Assembly (NCBI GenBank): GCA_902168255.1
Contig: CABHON010000013.1
Location: 186,001 to 250,000 of the forward strand
Source: an uncultured Legionella sp.
GTDB lineage: Bacteria > Pseudomonadota > Gammaproteobacteria > Legionellales > Legionellaceae
Length of the DNA stretch: 64,000 bases
Direction: 5' to 3'
Of this stretch, positions 8,491-17,568 are shown in pieces. The notes beneath the pieces were generated by a model, which saw nothing but the letters and a program-made list of their open reading frames with translations, was not told the DNA's origin and did no database searches. Both the position numbers and the translations under genes were made by a program. Every line of letters begins with the position of its first letter. Within the stretch, counting starts at the first letter, position 1.

Positions 8491-9408
8491 ATGAAAAATT
8501 ATTATTTAAATCCTGGGGATACTGTTGATATTGTTGCTCCTTCATCAAAATGTCATCCTAGTGTCGCTGATAAAATGAAAACTTTACTAGAGTCCTGGGG
8601 ATTAAACTGTCATGTTCCTGATGATCTTTTTGGTGAAAGCTTGCTCTATGCCAATAGTGAAGAAAGACGTTTTTCGATTTTAAAAGATGCCTTGTTAAAC
8701 ACAACCTCAAAAGCTATTTGGCCTTTGCTCGGAGGATATGGCGCCACAAAAATAATTCCACTGCTAGAGAAAATATCGCCACCCACTCACTCGAAAATTT
8801 TTATTGGGTTTAGTGATGTAACAGCTTTACATATTTTTTTTCAAAATAAATGGGGTTGGAAAACGTTACATGGTCCTTCTGGATATCAAGTATGTCATAA
8901 CAGAATTTCATCAGACTCCATCGAGCTTTTGAAGAAAACATTGCTGGATAAAGAGTATTCACCTGCATACTCTCAGATCATTCCATTGAATACAGCAGCA
9001 AAGGCTAATTTAACACTTCAGGCTCCGATTATTGGCGGTAATTTACATTTAATACAAACAACATTGGGTACGTCGTGGCAAATAAATGCGGATAATAAAA
9101 TTTTATTTATAGAAGAAGTGAATGAACGAGCTTATCGCATTGATCGTATATTGGCGCACCTTAGTCAAGCAGGCGTATTTAACAATGTCAAAGCCATGCT
9201 GTTTGGGGATATTATTGATAAAGGTGAACCAGATGGAAAACCTTTATCCCTGTCTGTTATCAAAGAATTTGCATCACAACAGCCGTTTCCTGTTCTTCAA
9301 ATAAGTAACATAGGTCATGGTGAAATTAATTATCCTCTTTTGCTTGGTAGTACGGTAGAGTTAAAAATGGGTAATCAGTATCTCTTGCATGAGGGTAATA
9401 ATCGATGA
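8491..9408 (+). CDS. ldcA: LD-carboxypeptidase (peptidase S66)
   Basis: 305 residues, full length. It opens LNPGDTVDIVAPSSKCHPS. The nucleophile serine lies in FIGFSDVTALHIFF. The later charge-relay elements are LFIEEVNERAYRIDRIL (Glu) and ISNIGHGEINYPLLLG (His). The S66 family cuts the L,D bond in recycled murein tetrapeptides in the cytoplasm; MccF relatives cleave microcin C. General resemblance to LdcA is clear; the MccF alternative cannot be excluded. It ends as ATGA with the SDR remnant that follows. Confidence 0.85.
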   Translation: MKNYYLNPGDTVDIVAPSSKCHPSVADKMKTLLESWGLNCHVPDDLFGESLLYANSEERRFSILKDALLNTTSKAIWPLLGGYGATKIIPLLEKISPPTHSKIFIGFSDVTALHIFFQNKWGWKTLHGPSGYQVCHNRISSDSIELLKKTLLDKEYSPAYSQIIPLNTAAKANLTLQAPIIGGNLHLIQTTLGTSWQINADNKILFIEEVNERAYRIDRILAHLSQAGVFNNVKAMLFGDIIDKGEPDGKPLSLSVIKEFASQQPFPVLQISNIGHGEINYPLLLGSTVELKMGNQYLLHEGNNR

Positions 9409-9901
9409 ATCGCATTTTAAATAAAATTATTATTGAAGAAGATTGGGATCGTGTGATGAATATCAGCGTTAAAGACGTATTATTTTGTACTAAACATGCC
9501 ATTCCGTATTTAAGAAAATCCGGTGGTGGCAGTATTATTAATATTTCTTCGCTGCATAGTCTATTAGGAACACCGGATTACCTGGCTAATCATGCGGCAA
9601 AGGCAGCAGTTCGATTGATGAGTAAACAGACGCCATGCTGTATGTGAAGGATAAAATCAGAGTGAATTCCGTTCATCCTGGATACATTCGCACAGCATTA
9701 ACTGAAGCCATCGCACAAAAATCTGGACTGAGCTATGATGAGGCTCGCTCACAACAAGATAACTTTCAATCCATGGGTCATGCGGGAGAGCCTGACGATA
9801 TTGCTTACGGTATTTTATATTTAGCTTCAGATGAATCTAAATTCATGACGGCTAGTGAATTAATTATTGATGATGGTGCTAGTGGCAGTAGGTTGTTGTA
9901 G
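9405..9901 (+). pseudogene. Short-chain dehydrogenase without its nucleotide-binding half, plus frameshift
   Basis: The first frame (9405-9647) starts in the middle of the SDR fold: EEDWDRVMNISVKDVLFCTK, GSIINISSLHSLLGT, then YLANHAAKAA, the active-site Tyr-Lys segment. The frame breaks near 9630. The second frame (to 9901) carries KIRVNSVHPGYIRTALTEA and the C-terminal LYLASDESKFMTASELIIDD. The N-terminal TGxxxGIG part is absent: the ATG overlaps the ldcA stop, so the deletion fused the remnant to that gene's end. Confidence 0.85.
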
Positions 9902-9906
9902 TTTTT

Positions 9907-10971
9907 ATGACAATTTTCAAACATTTAAAACATCAATCATGGATTCTCAAAAACATAATTTTTTTATTTCTTTTATTTTTGTCGCGTTATTGTTTTGCGC
10001 ATCAACAATATGCCAATCTGCTAGAAAAAATTAATGCAATTGAAACCACTTCAGGCAGTGTTGTTGGTGTTCCCGCGCTCAAGATAGAAACAAATGAAGA
10101 GGTTTCATATAACGCTACAATGCCATTTTTTATGGCAAGCACTAACAAATTACCAACTGTCTTAACGCTATTAAACCAAGTTGACGAAAAAAAAGATTCT
10201 TTAGAACGTATTGTTAACTTAGATTTGCGTAATTCAGTACCTGGATCTGGAGATTTATACTCTAAACTAGAAAAAGGCCCTATTAAAATGTCATTACGAC
10301 AATTACTCAATCTAATGCTCATGGATAGTGACAATAGTGCAAGTGATATCATTTTTCATGAGATAAATGGCTCTCCTAGTGTGATGGAAAGAATGCATGC
10401 ACTTGGATTTAATCATATATTCGTCAATCGTTCATTTCTTGAAATTTATTTGGATTCCCATGGTGCAAATCGTGTGCTATTGAAAGAAGCACACTCCGTA
10501 GCATTTTGGGAGGAAATATTTAATAAAGTTCCCGTTGTACAGCAAACATTAGCCTGGCAATTGTTTGAAAATGATTTGCGTGATACAGCAACTCCTCAAG
10601 ATATGAGAAATCTGCTTGTAAAATTATATAAAGGAAAACTCCTGGCACAGTCGAGCACGAATTTTTTGATAAATATTATGATTCAATGTAAAACAGGAAA
10701 AAATAGCATTAAAGGACTGTTACCAGCTAATACTCCGGTAGCTCATAAAACAGGAACATGGACCATATACTCAAAAGACTTTTTAAAATATCCTGCTTCA
10801 AAAAAACTCTATCGTTTCGCAAGCGATGTTGGCATTATCACATTGCCACATAATAAAGGGCATATTGCAATGGCAATATACGTTAAATCTAATGCAGTAG
10901 ATGATCAAGAACGCTATAAAGTCATTGCTCTGGTTGCTCGTGCAGTATATGATTATTTTGACTTCCATTAA
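9907..10971 (+). CDS. Exported class A beta-lactamase-fold serine hydrolase
   Basis: 354 residues. A hydrophobic leader (IIFLFLLFLSRYCFA) with a likely cut after CFA sends it to the periplasm. The three active-site motifs are present: MASTNKLPTV (SxxK), LMDSDNSASD (SDN) and VAHKTGTWTI (KTG). LFENDLRDTATPQDM matches the class A 'NDxRDTTTP' segment. The omega-loop glutamate and asparagine expected nine and five residues before that Asn (E166, N170 in class A numbering) are Q and W here. So beta-lactam hydrolysis through the usual deacylation is doubtful. Good alternatives are a penicillin-binding or peptidase/esterase relative. Confidence 0.75.
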   Translation: MTIFKHLKHQSWILKNIIFLFLLFLSRYCFAHQQYANLLEKINAIETTSGSVVGVPALKIETNEEVSYNATMPFFMASTNKLPTVLTLLNQVDEKKDSLERIVNLDLRNSVPGSGDLYSKLEKGPIKMSLRQLLNLMLMDSDNSASDIIFHEINGSPSVMERMHALGFNHIFVNRSFLEIYLDSHGANRVLLKEAHSVAFWEEIFNKVPVVQQTLAWQLFENDLRDTATPQDMRNLLVKLYKGKLLAQSSTNFLINIMIQCKTGKNSIKGLLPANTPVAHKTGTWTIYSKDFLKYPASKKLYRFASDVGIITLPHNKGHIAMAIYVKSNAVDDQERYKVIALVARAVYDYFDFH

Positions 10972-10992
10972 ATTATTTCCTGAATTTTTAAA

Positions 10993-11250
10993 ATGATAAA
11001 TAAACAAAATAAAAAACTACTTCTGATTCCAGGAATGTTATGTGATAGCACTTTATGGGAGCCATTATTACCCTATTTAAAAGATATCTACGACTGTCAA
11101 ATCATGAATATCTCTCAAGGAGAAACTATTAATGAACTGGCGGAAGCTGTTGGGCGTTTGTAAATGGCAATGTTATTTTAGTCGATTTTTCGCTGGGTGC
11201 GTGGATAGCATTAAGCGCCTATGGATTATATCCAGAGCTTTGCTCTGACT
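10993..11250 (+). pseudogene. Alpha/beta hydrolase fragment
   Basis: From the ATG at 10993 the frame gives KKLLLIPGMLCDSTLWEPLL, a typical alpha/beta-hydrolase opening with oxyanion strand, and ends at TAA 11161-11163. A shifted frame continues VNGNVILVDFSLGAWIALSA, the nucleophile elbow (F-S-L-G), then fades after GLYPEL. The rest of the enzyme, including the acid and histidine, is missing. Confidence 0.7.
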
Positions 11251-11291
11251 AAGACAAAATAAGAAGATAACTTGTATTGAGTGACACTACC

Positions 11292-11468
11292 CTGACTATT
11301 TTCTATGATGACTTTGAAAAAGTAGAACTACGTTCTGGCATCATTGTAAAAGCCGAAATATTTTCACGTGCGAAAAACCTACTTACAAAATATGGGCGGA
11401 CTTTGGGTCAGAAATAGGTATTTTGCAGACATCCGCACAAGTCACGCATCATTACACTCTACAATTTT
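11292..11468 (+). pseudogene. Second, decayed CsaA-like tRNA-binding protein copy
   Basis: Translation from 11292 (CTG, no normal start) gives [20 protein letters not shown], nearly the same as the copy at 4733. It reaches GCG AAA AAC (11370-11378), and the homology resumes in the -1 frame as [19 protein letters not shown] before losing similarity near 11468. The -1 offset falls at the same codon as in the first copy. The C-terminal third is absent. Confidence 0.75.
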
Positions 11469-11605
11469 TAATTTATACAAATATCCTCTCATTAACTCAA
11501 GAAACACTGCATATATTCCAGAAATAAAAATCCACGCCTTTTTTTCGGCAGTATATATTTTAAAATTGGATATAATGAGCCTAATTGATAATTTGAGAAA
11601 CAATC

Positions 11606-12679
11606 ATGTTTACTGATGCCAAAACCCAAGAATACTATCAAGCACTCTTAAATAAAAACAAAAATTACGAGGGCATATTTTATGTGGGTGTCAAAACGAC
11701 TGGTGTATTTTGCCGGCCCACCTGCCCTGCCAGAAAACCCAAATTTGAGCATTGTGAATTTTATGCCACGGCTCAAGAAGCCTTGCTAGCCTCTTTTCGT
11801 CCTTGTTTACGCTGTAAACCGATGTTACTGCCTAATCAAACCTCAGATTTAGTGCAACAGCTCATTGATGCGGTGGAAAATAATCCTACCAAACGTTGGA
11901 TGGAAAGAGATTTTAAAACCTTATTGCCACAAGCTGTTGATGTCTCTACCATACGGCGTCAATTTAAAAAACGTTTTGGCATGACTTTTATTGCGTATGC
12001 ACGAGCAAGGCGCATTGGGCTTGCCATGCAACACATTCGTCAAGGCAACAGTGTGATTCAAACACAATTGGAAGTGAATTACGAATCCAGCAGCGGTTTT
12101 CGTGACGCTTTTTCCAAAATCATGGGCGCACCGCCCATGAAAGCCCATCAAAAAGTCACCGTATTAAAAGCGTCTTGGTTAGACACACGATTAGGCCCGA
12201 TGTTAGTCATTGCTGATGATAACGCATTATATTTGCTTGAATTTGTCGACAGACGAGGACTAGAGCGTGAAGTGGAGCGAATGCGGCAGCGTCTTAATGC
12301 TGCCATTATTCCAGGAAAAACAGCACCGATTGAATCGATTGAAAAAGAATTAACCGCCTATTTTGAGGGAACATTAAAAACTTTTAATACGCCTTTATTT
12401 TTGTTAGGAAGTCCTTTTCAACAAACAGTTTGGAAAGCACTCTGCCAAATTCCCTATGGCACCACCAAAAGTTATGCAGAACAAGCGGACACCATTGGAA
12501 AACCAGCCGCTTCTCGTGCTGTTGCGAACGCCAATGGCGCTAATCAAATTGCTATTGTCATTCCATGTCATCGAATTATTACAAGCTCAGGTGATTTAGG
12601 TGGTTATGGCGGAGGAGTTGCGCGAAAGCAATGGTTGTTGCAACATGAAAAAGCACATCAAATGTACTTCCTAAGCTAA
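11606..12679 (+). CDS. ada: Ada-type methylated-DNA repair protein and transcription activator
   Basis: 357 residues with three parts in the usual Ada order. The N-terminal zinc domain has TTGVFCRPTCPARKP and RPCLRCKPM (the four zinc cysteines; the first accepts methyl from phosphotriesters). The AraC-type helix-turn-helix region has FGMTFIAYARARRIGLAMQ and SSSGFRDAFSKIMG. The C-terminal O6-methylguanine methyltransferase has FQQTVWKALCQIPYGTT and VIPCHRIITSSGDLGGYGGG, with the PCHR acceptor cysteine. Length matches E. coli Ada (354). It would repair alkylated DNA and activate the adaptive response. The preceding 11469-11605 holds no gene. Confidence 0.95.
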   Translation: MFTDAKTQEYYQALLNKNKNYEGIFYVGVKTTGVFCRPTCPARKPKFEHCEFYATAQEALLASFRPCLRCKPMLLPNQTSDLVQQLIDAVENNPTKRWMERDFKTLLPQAVDVSTIRRQFKKRFGMTFIAYARARRIGLAMQHIRQGNSVIQTQLEVNYESSSGFRDAFSKIMGAPPMKAHQKVTVLKASWLDTRLGPMLVIADDNALYLLEFVDRRGLEREVERMRQRLNAAIIPGKTAPIESIEKELTAYFEGTLKTFNTPLFLLGSPFQQTVWKALCQIPYGTTKSYAEQADTIGKPAASRAVANANGANQIAIVIPCHRIITSSGDLGGYGGGVARKQWLLQHEKAHQMYFLS

Positions 12680-12930
12680 CGCATAATCCACAGCATAAAT
12701 GCACTTGCAAAAAGGCGGAATCAATAATAGGAAACGCCGATATTGAAGAGTTTAACAATAAAGAATACTCTGTGCAGCAGAAAATAGAATTATAAAAGAA
12801 AAGTTTTTCATGGAAAGGAGTTCACACAAGATAATAATATCTAGTGGTGCATAAATTTTACTATACATCCATAGTATCTTACCTCTACTGGAGTTTCCCT
12901 TATTCAAGACACAGTAAGGCTAAAGCAATT

Positions 12931-14100
12931 TCAGGATTGCTTTTGTTCCAAAAAACTTAAAATACTTGATAGTGATAGAAATAATAATACTACACAGGCT
13001 AACGGAATGGGCGTCGTTGATTTCAATTGTGCACCAACAAAAGAACCAAAAATGGACGCCATTATCATGATAACAACACCCATGAATGCACCTGCTGTTG
13101 CGGCAATGGAACTTGGAAAAATAGCAATACCTTGTGCATAATAAGCAGAAAAAATTATTCCTCCAAAATAAAAAATAAAACCAACAGGAATAACTACAGC
13201 ATAAAGATTGATCATTTTAAGGGATAAAAACATTAGGATAATCCCACTGATTAATAGGAGAAAATAACCATATTTAACTTTAATGGATTTCTCTATGTTA
13301 TGTAAAACTCTATTGGTCAATGTACCTAAAAACCACGATAATCCTGTGGTCAATGCCACATATCCATAGACAACTACAGAATAATGCATCACCGATTCAA
13401 CTAAAAAAGGTGCCACAACATTAAAAAGAATTAAAAGATCATAAATGCTGCCAATAATCAGTGTTACCATCCAAAATTCTTTTTGTCGTAATACTTTTTT
13501 CGATGAATTAACCCAATGAGTAAAACTCCAAGAACATTTTTCAGCTAATGTTTCAGGAACAAAAAATAACGCTAACATACAACATATCAACGCATAAGCA
13601 CCAAGAAAATAAAAATTCATTTGCCATCCAAAGTAATGTTGAAGATAAGCACCAATGATGGGAGCAATAATAGGACCAATGGCATAAGTAGTAGAAATAT
13701 AATTTGACACTATTTGCAATTTTTTTCCTTGAAATAAATCAACGAACATGGCTCGACAAGAAATAGTATAAGCACCAGCAGCAAATCCTTGAAAAAAACG
13801 CAACGTTAATAACGCATCAATTTGTATTGTTTGAGTAATCATCCATGATAAAAAAATATATGCTATTAAGGAAATAAGATAAGGAGTTCTCCTTCCTATA
13901 CTGTCACAAACAGAACCAATAATAAGCTGAATAAGCGCAAATCCTAAAAGATAACTCCCTATGGTCAACTGAACCAAATAAGGACTGGTATGAAACCATT
14001 GTTGCATGACAGGCAAGGATGGGACGTAAATATCCACACCAAAACCGTTGAGTAAGACGGTTAAAAGTAGGATACATACAATGGAATTTTTTTTCATCAA
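12931..14100 (-). CDS. Bcr/CflA-family drug resistance MFS exporter
   Basis: 389 residues with about 12 membrane spans. The N-terminal FGVDIYVPSLPVMQQWF and the loop SVCDSIGRRTPYLISL (DxxGRR motif between spans 2 and 3) are typical of Bcr/CflA proton antiporters. So are YTISCRAMFVDLF and GPIIAPIIGAYLQHYFGWQ. Substrates in this family range from bicyclomycin and chloramphenicol to sulphonamides or amino acids; none can be assigned here. It is a single-gene unit with no close partner; 12680-12930 shows nothing recognisable. Confidence 0.9.
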   Translation of the reverse strand: MMKKNSIVCILLLTVLLNGFGVDIYVPSLPVMQQWFHTSPYLVQLTIGSYLLGFALIQLIIGSVCDSIGRRTPYLISLIAYIFLSWMITQTIQIDALLTLRFFQGFAAGAYTISCRAMFVDLFQGKKLQIVSNYISTTYAIGPIIAPIIGAYLQHYFGWQMNFYFLGAYALICCMLALFFVPETLAEKCSWSFTHWVNSSKKVLRQKEFWMVTLIIGSIYDLLILFNVVAPFLVESVMHYSVVVYGYVALTTGLSWFLGTLTNRVLHNIEKSIKVKYGYFLLLISGIILMFLSLKMINLYAVVIPVGFIFYFGGIIFSAYYAQGIAIFPSSIAATAGAFMGVVIMIMASIFGSFVGAQLKSTTPIPLACVVLLFLSLSSILSFLEQKQS

Positions 14101-14212
14101 ACTTCTCTACTTAACGCTGCATTTTAGAAAATTTGAGTACAACTGCTGCAAGCTCATTCCAATAAAAGTAATAAAAAAAGATTTTTGCATCATTGGTAAA
14201 AGAATTTCAAGA

Positions 14213-14479
14213 TCATATTGAAAACACCGATTTACCTAAAGAATCTGCTATTGGTATAATACCAAGCCCTGGTGCTGTAGAAGCTACCATATGGCCATTC
14301 ACCCGTTTTGGCGCACCTTCAGCAATATTCACAATAACATAGCTATTGAAATCTGTGCTGGTAAAACGAAATTCAGTTGTACTATGTGCTATATGTGCTA
14401 TATGTGCTAGATGAGCAATAGCGGCAGTAATTATATCACCTCCCCAAGTATCTTCCAATGTCATGTTCTGGTTCAACAC
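14213..14479 (-). pseudogene. C-terminal fragment of an enolase-superfamily (MR/MLE) enzyme
   Basis: 88 codons read [20 protein letters not shown], then [20 protein letters not shown] and [18 protein letters not shown]. This fits the last barrel strand and closing segment of mandelate-racemase/muconate-lactonizing-type enzymes ('PGLGI' end). The catalytic barrel before it is absent. Inside it, the 9-base unit TATGTGCTA occurs three times in tandem (14383-14409), adding extra A-H-I triplets. I read it as a decaying relic. The exact family is uncertain. Confidence 0.45.
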
Positions 14480-14525
14480 ATAAATCGCGTGCCAATTTGA
14501 GGATGAAACTCAAGTACTACACGAG

Positions 14526-14627
14526 ATGGCAAAAAACCACATTTTAATGCAACGTCCTATTACCTATGGTGATAAGACAATAATAGGTAGAGCACCCGAA
14601 AAAGTATTAGATTTACTTTCCTGGTAG
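14526..14627 (+). pseudogene. C-terminal fragment of a second ArsC-family protein
   Basis: Thirty-three codons read HILMQRPITYGDKTIIGRAP then EKVLDLLSW and stop. The intact ArsC-like protein at 20820-21161 ends HPILMQRPIITYGDKALIAR and EKVLALLS. The fragment lacks the CxxxxR active-site half and has lost one of two isoleucine codons. It is a truncated paralogue. Confidence 0.75.
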
Positions 14628-14740
14628 GGCTCTTCCATCAACCATTATTATAAATAGATTTTCGTGTTTTACTAAAAAACAGCTTATATCGTTAATTAAT
14701 ATTTGCTAAAATGATTAGCTATCTATTTTTTATAAATTTT

Positions 14741-15649
14741 ATGAATATTTATCGTATCAATTTAAATCTCCTAAAAGTCTTTGTGGTACTCATGCGCGAA
14801 CAACATGTTTCTGCTACTGCAGAATGTTTACATTTAACACAACCCGCCATCAGCAATTCTTTGCAACAACTGCGTGAATTATTTCAAGATGAATTATTGA
14901 TTCGTGGACCTAAAAAAATGGTACCAACACAAAAGGCATTACAACTGGCACCTCAAGTGGAGCAAGCGCTGCGTCATTTAGAAACATCTCTTTTTTATTC
15001 TGATGCTTTCGATTATCAGACATCCACACGAACCTTTCATATAGGCATGAGTGATTATACTGCTTGTGTGTTATTACCTAAAATGTACCAAGCTATTGCG
15101 GAAATTGCTCCAAATGTGTCATTTAAAATACTGACATATCATGAGTTTTCATCGGAGGATTTCGAAAATGACAATCTTGATTTAGGTATTGGATTAGAAA
15201 AAAAACTGCCTAAACCTTTATTACAAGAAAGGTTGTTTGGCGATAGTTCCGTTTGTGTCGCGCATAAAGATCATGAAATGTTTAAAAAGCCACTAACATT
15301 GGAGCATTATTTAGCGCTGAATCATTTAACAACCTGTATTTATCTCGAAACTGGATTATCTCGTTCCGACTTTGCTTTGAAGAAATTAGGCTTAGAACGG
15401 AATATTAAAATGACACTACCGAATGTTTTACCCGCCTTTCACTTAATAGCTACTTCTAATCTCGTGGGTACTTTTTCCAAAAATATTGTTCTCATAGCTG
15501 AAAAACAATACCCCTTAAAACACATCACACCACCGTTTGAAATTCCACCCTATTACATCGCCCAAATTTGGCATCGACAACAAGATAATGATAGTGGTTT
15601 AACGTGGCTCCGAAACCTTATTAAAGAAGTTGCTGTGGAATTAGATTAG
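14741..15649 (+). CDS. LysR-family transcriptional regulator
   Basis: 302 residues from the ATG at 14741; an in-frame ATG at 14711 would add ten hydrophobic residues not expected in the family. The winged helix-turn-helix is RINLNLLKVFVVLMREQHV and SATAECLHLTQPAISNSLQQ, followed by the NodD/LeuO-like linker LLIRGPKKMVPTQKA and an effector-binding domain. It reads in the same direction as the MHS transporter 198 bases downstream and may control it, though LysR genes more often face their targets. The inducer is unknown. Confidence 0.85.
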   Translation: MNIYRINLNLLKVFVVLMREQHVSATAECLHLTQPAISNSLQQLRELFQDELLIRGPKKMVPTQKALQLAPQVEQALRHLETSLFYSDAFDYQTSTRTFHIGMSDYTACVLLPKMYQAIAEIAPNVSFKILTYHEFSSEDFENDNLDLGIGLEKKLPKPLLQERLFGDSSVCVAHKDHEMFKKPLTLEHYLALNHLTTCIYLETGLSRSDFALKKLGLERNIKMTLPNVLPAFHLIATSNLVGTFSKNIVLIAEKQYPLKHITPPFEIPPYYIAQIWHRQQDNDSGLTWLRNLIKEVAVELD

Positions 15650-15847
15650 CGGCTTTTTACTTGCTACTAAAAAGCCATTTCGGGGCAAAACGCACAAAAT
15701 CACCACATCAGTCCCAGACACTTTAATAGTGGCGTTTAATGCTTTTTATTATCATTTTTATTAATAACAATTATTAAAATAATTCATTTCATTTATAGCT
15801 TTCATATCGGTATACTGTTTCAATATTTTTATTATCCATAAAAACTC

Positions 15848-17119
15848 ATGAGCAACTCACTAAAGAAAACTATTATTGCCGGTGTATTCGGCAATATATT
15901 AGAAAGTTATGATTTTTCAGTTTATGCATTCTTTTCACCTATATTGGCCAGTATCTTTTTTCCCAATAACAATACCTTTATTGCCTTACTGCTAACGTTT
16001 GGTATTTTTGCTTTAAGTTTTTTAGTGCGGCCACTGGGTGGGTTGCTTTTTGGATATTTAGGCGACCATGTTGGTAGAAAAAAAACACTAATAATTTCTA
16101 TAATGCTGATGTCTATTCCCACGCTGTTACTAGGATTATTGCCTGGCTATGCGTCAATTGGATTAGGTGCGCCCTTATTATTAACAGCTTTAAGATTATT
16201 ACAAGGCATATCCATCAGTGGTGAACTGGCTACCAGCATGTCTTATTTAGTAGAACATGCTCCCCATCAAAAAAGAGGATTAATTGGCAGTTTAACTTTA
16301 TGTACGGCTTGTTTAGGCGGAGTCGTAGGTTCAGCATTAATTACCTTACTCTCATTGCTATTATCTCATCAACAATTGATGGATTGGGGTTGGCGTCTAC
16401 CATTTATTTTAGGTGGGTGTCTGGGACTAATAGGGCTTTATCTTAGAGTACGATTTCCTCTGCAAGAAACTGCATTATTCGAAATGGCGCAAAAAATATC
16501 ACCGAAGAAAAAGCTATCTATCATTCAACATTATCAACAATTGGATTACAAACCTATTGTATGTGCCATGTTATTAACCGGCATTATGGCTATGAGCTTT
16601 TATTTCTACATGGGGTACTTCAACACCTTTTTAATTAAAACATTAGGCCATGCCACTCAACCCATCATGGTCATTAATTTTATGAGCCAAGTAGCTTTAG
16701 CCCTATTGATGCCATTGTTTGGGTGGCTATCGGATAAAAAAGGCCGCAAACCGATATTTAAAATAGGAGTTTTAGGATTATTAGTCGGTAGTTACCCTGT
16801 TTTTTATTGTCTTCAACAAACCCTACCTTGGGTATTAGTCGGTGAATTATTGTTTATCGTTTTAGTTGCACCTCTGATTGCTTTATTACCCACTATCCTT
16901 GCCGAAATGTTTCAAGTAAACAGTCGAAATACAGGCATTGCTCTAGGATACAACTTAGGACAGGCGTTTTTCGGCGGTACTGCCCCACTGATCGCATTAA
17001 GCTTAACGCAAAGCACGCACAATTTTTATGCACCAGCTTGGTACTTAATGGTGGGTAGCTGTCTATCTTTATTAACCTTATTTTTCATCAAAGAAAGTTA
17101 TCAACAAACATTAACATGA
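15848..17119 (+). CDS. MHS-family (ProP-like) major facilitator transporter
   Basis: 423 residues, 12 predicted spans. Diagnostic elements are GNILESYDFSVYAFFSPILA, RPLGGLLFGYLGDHVGRKK (the loop 2-3 motif) and RLLQGISISGELATSMSYL. These are characteristic of metabolite:H+ symporters for proline/betaine, citrate or alpha-ketoglutarate. The substrate is not readable. It is followed seven bases later by the GFA-like gene, so they probably share a transcript. Confidence 0.9.
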   Translation: MSNSLKKTIIAGVFGNILESYDFSVYAFFSPILASIFFPNNNTFIALLLTFGIFALSFLVRPLGGLLFGYLGDHVGRKKTLIISIMLMSIPTLLLGLLPGYASIGLGAPLLLTALRLLQGISISGELATSMSYLVEHAPHQKRGLIGSLTLCTACLGGVVGSALITLLSLLLSHQQLMDWGWRLPFILGGCLGLIGLYLRVRFPLQETALFEMAQKISPKKKLSIIQHYQQLDYKPIVCAMLLTGIMAMSFYFYMGYFNTFLIKTLGHATQPIMVINFMSQVALALLMPLFGWLSDKKGRKPIFKIGVLGLLVGSYPVFYCLQQTLPWVLVGELLFIVLVAPLIALLPTILAEMFQVNSRNTGIALGYNLGQAFFGGTAPLIALSLTQSTHNFYAPAWYLMVGSCLSLLTLFFIKESYQQTLT

Positions 17120-17126
17120 GGCAGTT

Positions 17127-17426
17127 ATGAGTCATTTATCCATCAGTGGCAGTTGTTTATGTAATGCTGTGAGATTTACAGTAAAACCACCTTTTATCCA
17201 ATTTTATCATTGTCATTGTTCACAATGCCGGAAATCCACAGGAACTGCTCATGCCACTAATCTCTATGCCAAGATCGTCAATTTTTCATGGGTGTCTGGA
17301 ATCGATAATATTACACGCTATGATCTTCAACCTGCCAAACGATTTGCCTGTGTTTTCTGCAAAACTCGATTGCTCAAATTAATGTTCATTTTGAACTCCC
17401 AATTGATGAATTGTGTCATGCATTAA
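17127..17426 (+). pseudogene. GFA/CENP-V zinc protein with damaged C-terminal half
   Basis: It begins SISGSCLCNAVRFTVKPPF and YHCHCSQCRKSTGTAHATN, the CxC and CxxC zinc signatures of the glutathione-dependent formaldehyde-activating (GFA) family. After AKRFACVFCKT the next expected CxxC and fold are lost. A different frame reads INVHFELPIDELCHALK, which looks like the family end. So an internal deletion with a frameshift removed about 30 codons. As read, the product is 99 residues versus about 130 normally. The zinc site would be incomplete. Confidence 0.65.
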
Positions 17427-17568
17427 AATAAGTTTAATTAAATCCTCATTTTTTAGAGTATATCCCAAAATAATAATTAATTGCTGCGTCATTTAACCCT
17501 CTGAATATTCAATTTCAAAGAAGTTTAATGTACTATAGTTTTTTCATAAATTAAATAAAATTCAAGCA

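Noticed and set aside
15650-15680. Hairpin GGCTTTTTA / TAAAAAGCC after the LysR gene as terminator
   Set aside because: Stem is weak and T/A-rich, with no T-run following; too uncertain to list.
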